Below, in pieces: positions 17,522 to 26,070 of a DNA stretch of 64,000 nucleotides. The DNA lies in the NCBI RefSeq assembly GCF_009192765.1, contig NZ_VOHQ01000004.1:309039-373038 (forward strand), written 5' to 3'. Made by a program: the position numbers and the translations under genes. The DNA is from Agriterribacter humi. Its GTDB lineage: Bacteria > Bacteroidota > Bacteroidia > Chitinophagales > Chitinophagaceae. Position 1 is the first letter of the stretch. Every line of letters starts with the position of its first letter. Under the pieces are notes generated by a model. It had not been told where the DNA came from and did no database searches. It was given only the letters and a program-made list of their open reading frames with translations.

Positions 17522-18814
17522 TTACTTTAGTCTTTTTATTTTCACCATCTCAATGCGGGTGTCGCTAACATTAATGATATCAAATTCGTAACTGTCAATA
17601 ATGATTCTTTCCTTAATTTTTGGTATCATTTCGTGGTGATGAATGATATAGCCTGAAAGGGTTTCCGACTCTGTTTCGCCAAAGTAGAGATGATATTTTT
17701 TATTTAAATAATCAAGCTCAAGCCTTCCTGAAAAAATGAATTCATTTTCAGCTATTTGTTTTTCAACAAATTTATCTGTGTCATATTCGTCGCGTATTTC
17801 ACCAAAAATTTCCTCCAGCAAATCTTCCATAGTAATAATGCCTGCGGTACCTCCAAATTCATCTACTACCCATGCAATGCTTTTTTGTTCTTTAGTGAAT
17901 TTGCTGATCAGGTCCATGGCACTCATGCTTTCCGGAACCGCCGGAATGGGCAATAAAATAGATTGTATACCGGAAGGATTTTTAAAAAGTTCAATCTGGT
18001 GAATATATCCGCGGATATTATCAATATTGTTTTCATATACTACCAGCCTGCTTAATTTGGTGTCAATGAATTTTTGCTTTACGGTATCCATTGAGGTATT
18101 CATCTCAACAGATTCTATCTCTTTGCGTGGTATCAGGCATTGACGTATTTTAACGGAAGGAAGCTGTAGTGCGTTCTCAAAAAGCTGGGTATTCATGTCA
18201 TGGGTACCATCGGACTGATCTTTGTGCTGTTGAATAAAATGTTCCAGGTCAACGGGCGAAATAGCGGCTTTTTTCTGATCTGATATCCTGATATTGAATA
18301 AATAGGTAAGTATCCATTCCGAGATGCTGATAAAAAAAGATGCGACAGGATAGAGAATGCCATGAAAAAAATCGAGTATGCCCAACTGGGCAAAAATGGA
18401 TAATACAGAATCATTCTTTGCCCTGAATAAAGCCTTAAAAGAAAATTGAACAATGAGAAGAATTAAAGTGGAAAGCAGGGTTTCAAAAATAAGCCTGAGG
18501 TATTTTACATAGGCGGAAAATGATGTGGCAAGATGCTTTTCAATCCAATCCCACAAAGGCGAAAGAAATTCACCTACCAGCAAACCATATATCACAACTA
18601 CCATGCTAAGCCCTACTAAAGTTGTTCCTATAAACTTCACAGGTTGTTCCAGTAATTGCGATAATATTCTGCCGCTGCGTAATCCTTGCTTTCTTTTGAG
18701 TTCAAAAGAAAACTTATTGGCCGATACAAATGCTACTTCAATACCGGCAAAAAAGCCAACCAGCAGTAAGGTTAGAATAATACCCACTAATTTTAATATA
18801 TCAACATCGGCCAT
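17522..18814 (-). CDS. CNNM/CBS/CorC-domain membrane protein (HlyC/CorC family, GldE-like)
   Basis: This 430-residue protein has a DUF21/CNNM membrane region with 3-4 helices (about 1-175). A CBS-pair region follows (IPRKEIESVEMNTSMDTV to EFGGTAGIITMEDLLEEIFG, about 220-345), then a C-terminal CorC_HlyC domain. VDEFGGTAGIITMEDLLEEI is the family signature. Members are implicated in Mg/Co efflux and, in gliding Bacteroidota, GldE has this architecture. Which of these applies here cannot be decided. Inner membrane. About 325 bp of gene-free DNA lies upstream. Confidence 0.87.
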   Translation of the reverse strand: MADVDILKLVGIILTLLLVGFFAGIEVAFVSANKFSFELKRKQGLRSGRILSQLLEQPVKFIGTTLVGLSMVVVIYGLLVGEFLSPLWDWIEKHLATSFSAYVKYLRLIFETLLSTLILLIVQFSFKALFRAKNDSVLSIFAQLGILDFFHGILYPVASFFISISEWILTYLFNIRISDQKKAAISPVDLEHFIQQHKDQSDGTHDMNTQLFENALQLPSVKIRQCLIPRKEIESVEMNTSMDTVKQKFIDTKLSRLVVYENNIDNIRGYIHQIELFKNPSGIQSILLPIPAVPESMSAMDLISKFTKEQKSIAWVVDEFGGTAGIITMEDLLEEIFGEIRDEYDTDKFVEKQIAENEFIFSGRLELDYLNKKYHLYFGETESETLSGYIIHHHEMIPKIKERIIIDSYEFDIINVSDTRIEMVKIKRLK

Positions 18815-19020
18815 ATATCTTCAAATATAATAAATTGATTAATAATTGTTTAATAAGAGGAAATGTAAATCTCACAAGGGGTATATTGTATATAATTGCA
18901 ATATGACATCTTTTTTATAGCATAAACAAAACGGAACCGGAAGATATATAGTGTTTAGAAAAAGCAGAATTATAGTACTAAAATCAGGAAACTTATTGTA
19001 TTGCTGTGTCAAACCTGAAA
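18815..19020. other. Gene-free AT-rich stretch
   Basis: This spacer lies upstream of the CBS/CorC gene and downstream of gmk. I see no open frame, RNA gene or convincing promoter in it. A dispersed repeat fills most of the remainder to 19137. Confidence 0.5.
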
Positions 19021-19137
19021 TGTGAAACGTGAGAGATGAATTGAATGATGAGAGATAAGTAGTTTTTTTATCGTCTCACGTTTATCGTTTCACGAGGGTC
19101 AATAGTGAGGGTTAAAATTCGCCATTGCCTATTCACC
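19021..19137. repeat. Dispersed repeat with inverted AAACGTGAGA arms, 3' of gmk
   Basis: AAACGTGAGA (19025-19034) pairs with TCTCACGTTT (19074-19083). A second portion, TCAATAGTGAGGG to GCCATTGCCTATTCACC, resembles the copy beside lpxD (55681) and one beside gldC (24896). It ends one base before the gmk stop codon. Confidence 0.7.
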
Positions 19138-19138
19138 T

Positions 19139-19711
19139 TTATCCTCTAACGATAGCTGTGATTATCTTTTCTGCTTCCCGGCAGGCATCTTCAAGATTGT
19201 TATTTACAATAGTATAATTAAAATGATCCTTAAAGGATAATTCGTAGGATGCTTTATTTATTCTTGCCTCGAGCGATTCCAGGGTTTCCGTTCCCCTGCT
19301 TTCGAGCCTGTTTTTTAATTCCTTTACCGAAGGTGGCTGAATGAAAACAGAATACGAAGATTCGGGATAACGGCGTTGTATATGCAATGCGCCTTTTACA
19401 TCAATGTCCAGTACAGGTATCTTTCCTGTTTTCCAGATGCGTTCCAGCTCAGCCTGTAAAGTGCCATAATATTTCCCTTCATATACCATTTCCCATTCTA
19501 CAAATTGGTTCTGTTGTATTTTTTGTTGAAATATTTCCTTATTCAAAAAATAATAATCTTTACCGTTTTGTTCATTCTCTCTTGGCGGTCGGGTAGTGGC
19601 AGATACAGAAAATGAAAGTTGATGAGGATATTTTTGCAGCAGGTAATGTACAATAGTGGTTTTACCTGCACCCGAAGGAGCTGTAATAATAATGATCTTA
19701 TTTTGATTCAT
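19139..19711 (-). CDS. gmk: Guanylate kinase
   Basis: From the ATG at 19711 the product has 190 residues. It shows the P-loop APSGAGKTT (11-19), the GMP-binding region SVSATTRPPRENEQNGKDYYF, EWEMVYEGKYYGT and the lid segment LKNRLESRGTET. An upstream non-ATG start at 19765 would add 18 residues outside the family. It phosphorylates GMP to GDP with ATP in the cytosol. It follows murA by 59 bp on the same strand, so the two are probably cotranscribed. Confidence 0.95.
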   Translation of the reverse strand: MNQNKIIIITAPSGAGKTTIVHYLLQKYPHQLSFSVSATTRPPRENEQNGKDYYFLNKEIFQQKIQQNQFVEWEMVYEGKYYGTLQAELERIWKTGKIPVLDIDVKGALHIQRRYPESSYSVFIQPPSVKELKNRLESRGTETLESLEARINKASYELSFKDHFNYTIVNNNLEDACREAEKIITAIVRG

Positions 19712-19770
19712 GTCTATTAAAAACCGGTTTATATCGGTGAAATTCCAGGATCCAAAATTCAACACTGCTT

Positions 19771-21075
19771 TTAAATGCGCTGTATTCGCGCACCCAACTG
19801 TTGTAGTCGTTTATCAATGTATTGATATCCCCTGTCTATTTGTTCAATATTCTGGATGGTGCTTTTGCCTTCGGCGCTGAGCGCTGCAATAAGCAATGCA
19901 ACGCCGGCGCGTATATCCGGACTGCTCATAGTAATACCCCGCAGATGGTGTTGCCGCCCCAGCCCTATTACTGCGGCCCGGTGCGGATCGCAAAGAATAA
20001 TTTGTGCACCCATATCAATAAGTTTGTCAACAAAAAACAAACGGCTCTCGAACATTTTCTGATGCACCAGTACCGAACCTTTGGCCTGGGCAGCCACCAC
20101 TAATACTATACTTAGCAAATCGGGTGTAAAACCAGGCCAGGGGTGATCATAAATGGTCATTACCGAGCCATCTAAAAATGTTTGTATCTCATAAAGCTCC
20201 TGTTCAGGAATATAGATATCATCGTTTTTACATTCCAATTGAATACCCAACTGCCGGAATTTTTCGGGTATTTGTCCTAAATGCGCTATACCCGCGTTTT
20301 TTATGGTAATCTCGCTTTGTGTCATGGCCGCCAACCCAATAAAAGAACCCACTTCAATCATATCCGGCAGCATAGTATGGGTTGTTCCTTCCAAATGATC
20401 TACGCCTTCAATCGTCAGTAAATTGGAACTTACACCGCTGATGCGGGCTCCCATCCGGTTTAGCATTTTGCACAGTTGTTGAACATAGGGTTCGCAGGCG
20501 GCATTGTAAATAGTAGTAGTGCCTTTTGCCAGTACGGCGGCCATCACAATATTGGCTGTTCCTGTTACGGAAGGCTCATCAAGCAGCATATCCGTGCCTT
20601 TCAAAGAAGGCGCTTTGAGGTGAAAGAATCCGTCTTGTTGATGATAATCGAATTGTACGCCTAATTTTTCAAAACCAATAATATGAGTATCCAAACGCCT
20701 TCTTCCAATTTTATCGCCTCCCGGCTTTGGAATAAACGCTTTTTTAAACCGGGCAAGCAGGGGACCAGCCAGCATAACAGAACCGCGCAGCCTGCCGCTT
20801 TTTTTACGGTAAGTTTCGCTATGCAGGTAATCAATATTTACATTATCCGCAGTAAAAGAACAGGAATGCCTGTTGTGACGTTCGATTTTTACATTCATTT
20901 CCCCGAGTAGCTCTATCAGCAGGTTCACATCTAATATATCAGGTATGTTATGTACGGTTATTTTTTCAGGGGTAAGCAATACGGCGCTAATAATTTGGAG
21001 CGCTTCGTTTTTAGCGCCTTGCGGGATTATTTCACCCTTAAGTTTTTTTCCACCTGTTACTTCAAATGAATGCAT
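19771..21075 (-). CDS. murA: UDP-N-acetylglucosamine 1-carboxyvinyltransferase
   Basis: The 434-residue product matches MurA throughout: GAKNEALQIISA (20-31), the Arg/Lys loop region, SVTGTANIVMAAVLA, MLPDMIEVGSFIGLAAM, and the C-terminal DIRAGVALLIAALSA and IDRGYQYIDKRL. It transfers enolpyruvate from PEP to UDP-GlcNAc, the first committed step of peptidoglycan synthesis. The catalytic-loop Cys of E. coli (Cys115, the fosfomycin target) is replaced by Asp121 in PKPGGDKIGRRRLDTH, so intrinsic fosfomycin insensitivity is predicted. A TATATTTG element lies upstream (21093-21100). Confidence 0.96.
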   Translation of the reverse strand: MHSFEVTGGKKLKGEIIPQGAKNEALQIISAVLLTPEKITVHNIPDILDVNLLIELLGEMNVKIERHNRHSCSFTADNVNIDYLHSETYRKKSGRLRGSVMLAGPLLARFKKAFIPKPGGDKIGRRRLDTHIIGFEKLGVQFDYHQQDGFFHLKAPSLKGTDMLLDEPSVTGTANIVMAAVLAKGTTTIYNAACEPYVQQLCKMLNRMGARISGVSSNLLTIEGVDHLEGTTHTMLPDMIEVGSFIGLAAMTQSEITIKNAGIAHLGQIPEKFRQLGIQLECKNDDIYIPEQELYEIQTFLDGSVMTIYDHPWPGFTPDLLSIVLVVAAQAKGSVLVHQKMFESRLFFVDKLIDMGAQIILCDPHRAAVIGLGRQHHLRGITMSSPDIRAGVALLIAALSAEGKSTIQNIEQIDRGYQYIDKRLQQLGARIQRI

Positions 21076-21092
21076 ATTAAATAGAATGAATG

Positions 21093-21100
21093 CAAATATA
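21093..21100 (-). promoter_or_regulatory. -7 element of murA, abutting an upstream terminator
   Basis: The minus strand reads TATATTTG, 17 bp before the murA ATG. It follows directly after the T-run of the terminator at 21102-21132, so terminator tail and promoter share bases. Confidence 0.6.
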
Positions 21101-21101
21101 A

Positions 21102-21132
21102 AACCCCGGCATTGTGTTCATGCGCCGGGGTT
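21102..21132 (-). terminator. Intrinsic terminator of the DUF4290 gene
   Basis: AACCCCGGC (21102-21110) pairs with GCCGGGGTT (21124-21132) around a 13-base loop. On the minus strand the stem runs into TTTTATATTTG. It lies 28 bp after the DUF4290 stop. Confidence 0.8.
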
Positions 21133-21160
21133 CTTTTATTTTTGAGATTACCAGTTTGGT

Positions 21161-21847
21161 TTATTTAAATCTTTTCTTATAATGTTTTCCCGGCTTGCCA
21201 TTACGGTCGTTACGTTCATTACGACCTCCGCCTCCATTATTGCGTTGCTGGTAACCACCTTTGCCTCCTCCGCGCTGAAAGCGGTTGCTTTCCCTGCTGT
21301 CTCTTTCCCGATAAGCCTTTACAAATGGAGTAGTGGTAAATTCAAGCTGCCCATCGGTAATGGCGTTTAATTCACTGCGGATAGCATCATCATGCACCAG
21401 TTCCTTATGCCATGTGTTGTAGGCAAGTTTCATATAATAAGCGATAGAATTCGCAAAACCCGAGCGCTTTTCCGGGTTTTCTTCTTTCAGCGCTTTGTTA
21501 ATGACCAACTCCAGATTCTTTCCCAGATGTGAATACCTGGGGTATTTTTTAGGATAAGGTAATACCTGGGGCCTGGGTTTTAAAGTTTCCCGTGTGGGAA
21601 TAGGATACGGACTATCAACATCCAGCTTAAAATCGGATATTAAAAAAAGATGATCCCATAGCTTATGCCGGAAATCTTCTACATTTTTAAGATGCGGGTT
21701 TAGAAATCCCATCAGTTCAATAAGCGAATGGGCATTTTTTTGCCTTTTATCCCTGTCCTCAATCGTTATCACATAATCAATCATCTTCTGAATATGACGG
21801 CCATATTCCTTCATAATAAGATGATTCCTTGTAGTATTATATTCCAT
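21161..21847 (-). CDS. DUF4290 family protein
   Basis: From the ATG at 21847 the product has 228 residues. MEYNTTRNHLIMKEYGRHIQ and MKLAYNTWHKELVHDDAIR are characteristic of DUF4290, a Bacteroidota-specific family of unknown function. The first 170 residues are helical and soluble. The C-terminal 45 residues are low complexity and rich in Gly, Asn, Arg and Lys, resembling an RGG-like tail that could bind nucleic acid. The later ATG was chosen because the -7 element (21866-21873) leaves no room for the start at 21868. Location next to murA and gmk is common for this family in my recollection, but not proof of linkage. Confidence 0.82.
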   Translation of the reverse strand: MEYNTTRNHLIMKEYGRHIQKMIDYVITIEDRDKRQKNAHSLIELMGFLNPHLKNVEDFRHKLWDHLFLISDFKLDVDSPYPIPTRETLKPRPQVLPYPKKYPRYSHLGKNLELVINKALKEENPEKRSGFANSIAYYMKLAYNTWHKELVHDDAIRSELNAITDGQLEFTTTPFVKAYRERDSRESNRFQRGGGKGGYQQRNNGGGGRNERNDRNGKPGKHYKKRFK

Positions 21848-21865
21848 GTGTAAATTCAATGTTGA

Positions 21866-21873
21866 CAAAAATA
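21866..21873 (-). promoter_or_regulatory. -7 element of the DUF4290 gene
   Basis: The minus strand reads TATTTTTG, matching TAnnTTTG, 18 bp upstream of the ATG at 21847. It immediately follows the terminator stem at 21874-21913. Confidence 0.55.
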
Positions 21874-21913
21874 CAAAAGAGTTGGCAACTTTCGGGGCTT
21901 ACCAACTCTTTTG
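21874..21913 (-). terminator. Terminator of the T9SS cargo gene
   Basis: CAAAAGAGTTGG (21874-21885) and CCAACTCTTTTG (21902-21913) form a perfect 12-bp stem with a 16-base loop, 32 bp after the stop of the gene at 21946. On the minus strand it continues TATTTTTG, which doubles as the next promoter. Confidence 0.8.
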
Positions 21914-21945
21914 TGAGGATTATACGATTATACCGGTATATAGCT

Positions 21946-23214
21946 TTACCTGATTAGCAAACGGCTTATATGCTGACTTCTTGTAGCGGTATTGGTTACA
22001 AGTACAAAATATAGTCCGGACTGGTATTTTTTCATTAATGTGAGTTTATGTTGCCGCCCGCCATTTGGAGCCATATTGCTTTTTTCCACTATCTGCCCCG
22101 TACTGTTTACCAACTCAACCTGCAGGTTATGTTTTTGTATACTATTGAACTGCAGGGTAATTTCCTTTTCTGCAGGGTTGGGAAAGATGCTGAATGCTGA
22201 TTGTTGCAGGGTTTCTACATTAACCGAAGTAATAGCAGAATACTGTACTTTGCCCCGTGCATCTGTTTGCTTTAAGCGGAAATAAATTTTGCCGTTAGCT
22301 GATGCCGGAACAGCATAATCAAACTCATATTTCACAACAGTGCTGTGTGAAGCCGGCATTTGGCTTTGCATGGTGCCGATACTGCTAAAGTCGTAACCAT
22401 TAATGCTTACCTCAGGCGTATATATGATATTGTTCTCCTCCCTTTCCTTTATCCAGTTTAATTCAATATTGCTGTTATTGATTTTACGCGCCAAAAATGT
22501 AAGCTTTCCTTCAGGAAGTACGCTCATGGGGCAATAGGTATAGGTAGTGCTGATAGATACCTGTGTATTGAGGGTAACAATTCTTTGCGTATATCTTCCT
22601 CCAAAGCCCTGCGCCAAAAGGGATGCCAGCACATCGTATTTGAATTTGATTGATCCTGTTCCGGTAAATGCCCCAAAATCTTCGGGAGCAATGGATTGAG
22701 TAAAAACGCGCGGCGTAGAGGGGCTGGATAAAGGTTCAGTTGGCGCTGCCTGTATTTTTCCCCATGCATTACTATAATCATCATTTGGTCCATTGCTTGC
22801 CCATGGCGGCGTACTGGTTTCTACGGCAGGATTATCACTGGCGCCAATGTTGATATTGTTATATACTATGGTGGTATCAAGCATGATTCCCGCCCCTAAT
22901 CCCGGACCTCTTATATAATCAGTTCTGTAGTAAGTAATTTTATATGTTATCGGCGCCCCCACATCATTCACTACTTCAAGTATAGCATTTCCCAAGGTTG
23001 ATATAGTGAGATCTGCACCCATGAGAGTGCCCATTGAGGGATTGAATTTGTAAGGGTAATAAAGGGAATCCGTTAAACTGGCAAGGTTTGTAGTATAGGT
23101 GTAAGTTACAGTTTGAAACGGTTCTCCATTAGGACATTGTGCGTGGGATACCTTATTCCAGTTCAGCAAAGCATATACTATAACTAAGCAAATGCGTAGA
23201 ATTCTAAGCCTCAT
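21946..23214 (-). CDS. Secreted protein with C-terminal T9SS type A sorting domain
   Basis: This 422-residue protein has a Sec signal peptide (to about residue 25, ending SHAQ). A beta-rich N-terminal half follows (CPNGEPFQTVTYTYTTNLAS; similar to choice-of-anchor E regions), then a fibronectin-like segment (LNWIKEREENNIIY to YFRLKQTDARGKVQYS). The C-terminal Por_Secre_tail/T9SS-A domain shows FSIFPNPAEKEITLQF, VELVNSTGQIVEKS and SGLYFVLVTN. It should pass the outer membrane through the type IX system and be anchored or released. Function beyond that is unknown. No T9SS machinery genes are in the window except the gliding accessories gldC and gldH. Confidence 0.85.
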   Translation of the reverse strand: MRLRILRICLVIVYALLNWNKVSHAQCPNGEPFQTVTYTYTTNLASLTDSLYYPYKFNPSMGTLMGADLTISTLGNAILEVVNDVGAPITYKITYYRTDYIRGPGLGAGIMLDTTIVYNNINIGASDNPAVETSTPPWASNGPNDDYSNAWGKIQAAPTEPLSSPSTPRVFTQSIAPEDFGAFTGTGSIKFKYDVLASLLAQGFGGRYTQRIVTLNTQVSISTTYTYCPMSVLPEGKLTFLARKINNSNIELNWIKEREENNIIYTPEVSINGYDFSSIGTMQSQMPASHSTVVKYEFDYAVPASANGKIYFRLKQTDARGKVQYSAITSVNVETLQQSAFSIFPNPAEKEITLQFNSIQKHNLQVELVNSTGQIVEKSNMAPNGGRQHKLTLMKKYQSGLYFVLVTNTATRSQHISRLLIR

Positions 23215-23323
23215 AGGTATGGATTTAGTTTACGATAGGTTTGGATATAAAGGAAATTCTTTTGGATATTACCCGGTATCATATCTCCATCAAGGATATT
23301 TTACCGGGAATAAGCAAGCGGAT

Positions 23324-23331
23324 TACCTTTG
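23324..23331 (+). promoter_or_regulatory. -7 element of the glycosyltransferase gene
   Basis: TACCTTTG matches the consensus and lies 103 bp before the ATG at 23434. An imperfect hairpin with CCCGGTA (23272-23278) and TACCGGG (23302-23308) arms lies just upstream. Confidence 0.45.
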
Positions 23332-23433
23332 CAATAATACACTAATAATAACGCCGCGCAGGCCTGATAATTACCTTGCAAACTCATATGGAATGATATT
23401 TAAAAATGTGTTTATTTTAATCAATTGAGAATC

Positions 23434-24519
23434 ATGAAAGTGACCATATACGGGGGTGTTGGCTTTTTACCAAAGGAGAAAAATTTTGAGGGGTTTATTC
23501 ACAATATCATTTGTGCGCTTTGCCGGCAGCATGTTTCTGATTCTTTTGTTTTTTTATCTTGTGGTAACGAACTGTCATTACCTGGTAATGGGTTATTTGT
23601 TTCTGTGCCGGTTCCTTTTTTTGCAAGACCTGTAAGTAATATATGGTGCAATCATAAAGTGATATCGGTAATTAAAAAAAACGGAGCAGATATACTGATC
23701 TCACTCAACGGTTGCCTGTTGCCAACGCGTATACATCAAATCCTTATCATATCCGATGCTACTGATATCAAAACAATTAAAGCCGCAGCCAGGTATTTGC
23801 GTAGCGGTAAACGGTGCAGTATCGTTACTTCATCGGTTTTCATGAAAGAAAAGCTGGTTAAAGAAACCGTACCGGAACCGGCTGTTTTTATATTGCCACA
23901 GGCGCCTGGTTTAATGTATCAACCTGTTGACTGGGAGAGAAGAGAAGCAGTGAAGAATAAGTATACAGATGGCAGGGAATACTTTTTGATGCCTGTATTA
24001 TCCACCCCCCATCATCATATCATCGCTACATTAAAGGCTTTCTCCCAATTCAAAAAATGGCAGCAAAGTAATATGCAACTCATTTTATGGGGAAACCTTT
24101 TGCATGATAAAAGAATACAGGATCTGCTGCAAACATATAAATACCGGGATGATATAAAGCTCATAGGAAATACGCTTAATGATGCCGGTTATGCAGATGT
24201 ATTGGCATCGTGCATGACGATGATCTGTTTGCCTGGCGTTGATGAAACAGGGGTTATACTGGCGGAGGCGCTGCAATGCGGTACACCTGTTATTGCTGCC
24301 AAAACAGAAGCTCTTGCCAAAACAGGTGGTGATGCCGTGTTGTATTATAACCCCGCGGATATTATTAAAGAGCTTGCCGCTAATATGATGAACTTATACA
24401 AAGATGAAAAATTAAGACATACACTTGTCAGCAAAGGACGGGAGCAGGTTTTGCCGCTTAACGAAGCAATTGCAATGGAGAGGCTTTGGAATTATATTCA
24501 GCAGGTAGTTACCACATAA
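23434..24519 (+). CDS. Glycosyltransferase, GT-B fold (GT4-like)
   Basis: This 361-residue protein starts at the ATG at 23434; a TTG nine bases upstream is less likely. The C-terminal half has the GT4-type donor-binding layout: YFLMPVLSTPHHHIIATLKA, then LILWGNLLHD, DDIKLIGNTL and GVILAEALQCGTPVIAAKTE, the last corresponding to the ExFG-type sugar-nucleotide loop. DETGVILAEALQCG has a Glu near the expected catalytic-loop position. Substrate unknown; probably a cell-surface polysaccharide or glycan. No other polysaccharide genes are adjacent. Confidence 0.82.
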   Translation: MKVTIYGGVGFLPKEKNFEGFIHNIICALCRQHVSDSFVFLSCGNELSLPGNGLFVSVPVPFFARPVSNIWCNHKVISVIKKNGADILISLNGCLLPTRIHQILIISDATDIKTIKAAARYLRSGKRCSIVTSSVFMKEKLVKETVPEPAVFILPQAPGLMYQPVDWERREAVKNKYTDGREYFLMPVLSTPHHHIIATLKAFSQFKKWQQSNMQLILWGNLLHDKRIQDLLQTYKYRDDIKLIGNTLNDAGYADVLASCMTMICLPGVDETGVILAEALQCGTPVIAAKTEALAKTGGDAVLYYNPADIIKELAANMMNLYKDEKLRHTLVSKGREQVLPLNEAIAMERLWNYIQQVVTT

Positions 24520-24526
24520 ATCCACT

Positions 24527-24534
24527 TACCTTTG
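24527..24534 (+). promoter_or_regulatory. -7 element of gldC
   Basis: TACCTTTG lies 22 bp before the gldC ATG, directly after the glycosyltransferase stop, so gldC can be transcribed independently. Confidence 0.6.
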
Positions 24535-24556
24535 CATCATTTTTATAAAAGTAGCC

Positions 24557-24895
24557 ATGCAAAAATCAACAATTACTATTGACGTTACCCTCGACCCGCA
24601 TAAGATCCCGCAGCAGATTTCATGGAAGGCCAGTAGTAGCAGCGCAGCAGATCCGCAGCAATCCAAAGCCATGATGCTGGCTTTTTGGGACGGGCAGGAA
24701 AAATCCGCATTACGTATTGACCTCTGGACCAAAGATATGATGGTAGATGAAATGGGTGATTTTTTTCACCAAACGCTGATGACCATGGCAGATACTTACC
24801 GGCGGGCTACGGGTCAAACCGAACTGGTGGAAGCGATAAAATTATTCGCAGACGATTTTTATAAAAGATCCCGGGAACTGCTGGAAAAAAGTTAG
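24557..24895 (+). CDS. gldC: Gliding motility protein GldC
   Basis: The 112-residue soluble protein matches GldC from end to end: STITIDVTLDPHKIPQQISW, MMLAFWDGQEKSALRIDLWT, KDMMVDEMGDFFHQTLMTMA and the C-terminal DDFYKRSRELL. GldC is a small cytosolic protein of Bacteroidota required for efficient gliding or T9SS function in Flavobacterium; its biochemical role is unclear. It carries its own promoter. The stop at 24893-24895 abuts a dispersed repeat. Confidence 0.92.
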   Translation: MQKSTITIDVTLDPHKIPQQISWKASSSSAADPQQSKAMMLAFWDGQEKSALRIDLWTKDMMVDEMGDFFHQTLMTMADTYRRATGQTELVEAIKLFADDFYKRSRELLEKS

Positions 24896-24993
24896 GTGAC
24901 AGAGGTGGTGAATGGCAGTGAGAGGTAAGAAGTGAAAGGTGAGAAGGGTGGAATTCACTATTGCCTGTTCCCCTCTATCTTCTCACGTTTCAC
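24896..24993. repeat. Dispersed repeat between gldC and yqeY
   Basis: GTGACAGAGGTGGTGAATGG, AGTGAAAGGTGAGAAGGG and later CTTCTCACGTTTCAC form inverted arms with an inner GAATTCACTATTGCC. The copy starts right after the gldC stop and fills most of the intergenic space. Confidence 0.7.
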
Positions 24994-25028
24994 ATCTGAT
25001 ACAGTACTAACAATATAAAAACATAAAT

Positions 25029-25481
25029 ATGGCATTGGAACAAATTGTAAACGACCAGATCAAAACGGCCATGCTGGCAAAAGACGCGAATAAATTGCGG
25101 GGGCTGAGGGCCATAAAAGCCGCTATTATTATTGCTAAAACAGCCGAAGGTGCGGGAGGACAGTTGGCAGAAACGGATGAAACTAAATTATTACAGAAGC
25201 TGGTAAAGCAACGCAAAGATTCATTAGAAATTTACCAGCAACAAAATCGTGCAGACCTTGCCCAAACAGAGCAGGAAGAAATTGATGTGATAGAAGCCTT
25301 CCTTCCGAAACAATTAAGTGAAGAAGCATTAAAGGAAGCATTGATTAAAATTATTGCCGACACGGGCGCGGCTTCTCCTGCAGATATGGGTAAAGTGATG
25401 GCTGCGGCAACCAAACAACTGGCCGGGCAGGCAGATGGCAAAAGTATTAGCGCCGCTGTAAAAAGCTTATTGGCAAAATGA
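25029..25481 (+). CDS. GatB/YqeY domain protein
   Basis: The 150-residue product matches YqeY: ALEQIVNDQIKTAMLAKDAN, RGLRAIKAAI, the KLLQKLVKQRKDSLEIYQQQ block and the C-terminal SPADMGKVMAAATKQLAGQA (GKVM motif shared with GatB). YqeY proteins resemble the tRNA-binding tail of the Asp/Glu-tRNA amidotransferase but act alone; their function is not established. Probably cytosolic. It is followed after 26 bp by the CvpA-family gene, so cotranscription is likely. Confidence 0.93.
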   Translation: MALEQIVNDQIKTAMLAKDANKLRGLRAIKAAIIIAKTAEGAGGQLAETDETKLLQKLVKQRKDSLEIYQQQNRADLAQTEQEEIDVIEAFLPKQLSEEALKEALIKIIADTGAASPADMGKVMAAATKQLAGQADGKSISAAVKSLLAK

Positions 25482-25507
25482 TATTGTCATGAATAATACA
25501 ACTATAC

Positions 25508-26053
25508 ATGTGGATTGATATTGTATTTGTGGTTGCATTAATCATAGCAGTAGTTAAAGGTGCTATGCGGGGCATTGTAATGGCATTGTTTTCATTTGCC
25601 GGGTGGTTCATCGGACTGGCAGCAGCGCTAAAATTATCAGCAGTAGTTGCGGTATATATGCAGGAACATACGGGCATCAACGCCAAATGGCTGCCCCTGA
25701 TTTCTTTTATACTTGTATTTGTAATAGTAGTGTTACTGGTACAGTGGGCAGGCAAAGCGATAGAAAATATATTTGATTTTACTTTGTTAGGCTGGGTGAA
25801 TCGTTTAGGTGGCGCTTTGTTGTATACCGGCATGTACATACTACTGGGCAGCATACTGTTGTTTTATGCAGACAAAATGCATTTAATCAATCCCGAAACA
25901 TTATCAAACAGCCATGCTTATGCGCTTACTGCAGGAATAGCTCCGGCTTTAATAGAAGGGTTGGGCGCAATAATACCCACATTTAAAAATACTTTCCACG
26001 AACTGCAAACCTTTTTTGACAAGATTGAAAAAGCGTTTTCAGGCAATAAATAA
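25508..26053 (+). CDS. CvpA family membrane protein
   Basis: The 181-residue protein has four hydrophobic helices (about 3-25, 30-50, 62-85, 100-120) and the CvpA pattern: DIVFVVALIIAVVKGAMRGI, FAGWFIGLAAAL and a soluble C-terminal tail. CvpA is needed for colicin V production in E. coli and for envelope or bile resistance in other bacteria; here an envelope role is inferred. It lies in the yqeY transcription unit and is convergent with lptC. Confidence 0.88.
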   Translation: MWIDIVFVVALIIAVVKGAMRGIVMALFSFAGWFIGLAAALKLSAVVAVYMQEHTGINAKWLPLISFILVFVIVVLLVQWAGKAIENIFDFTLLGWVNRLGGALLYTGMYILLGSILLFYADKMHLINPETLSNSHAYALTAGIAPALIEGLGAIIPTFKNTFHELQTFFDKIEKAFSGNK

Positions 26054-26070
26054 AAGGAAGGTGTTCTTTA

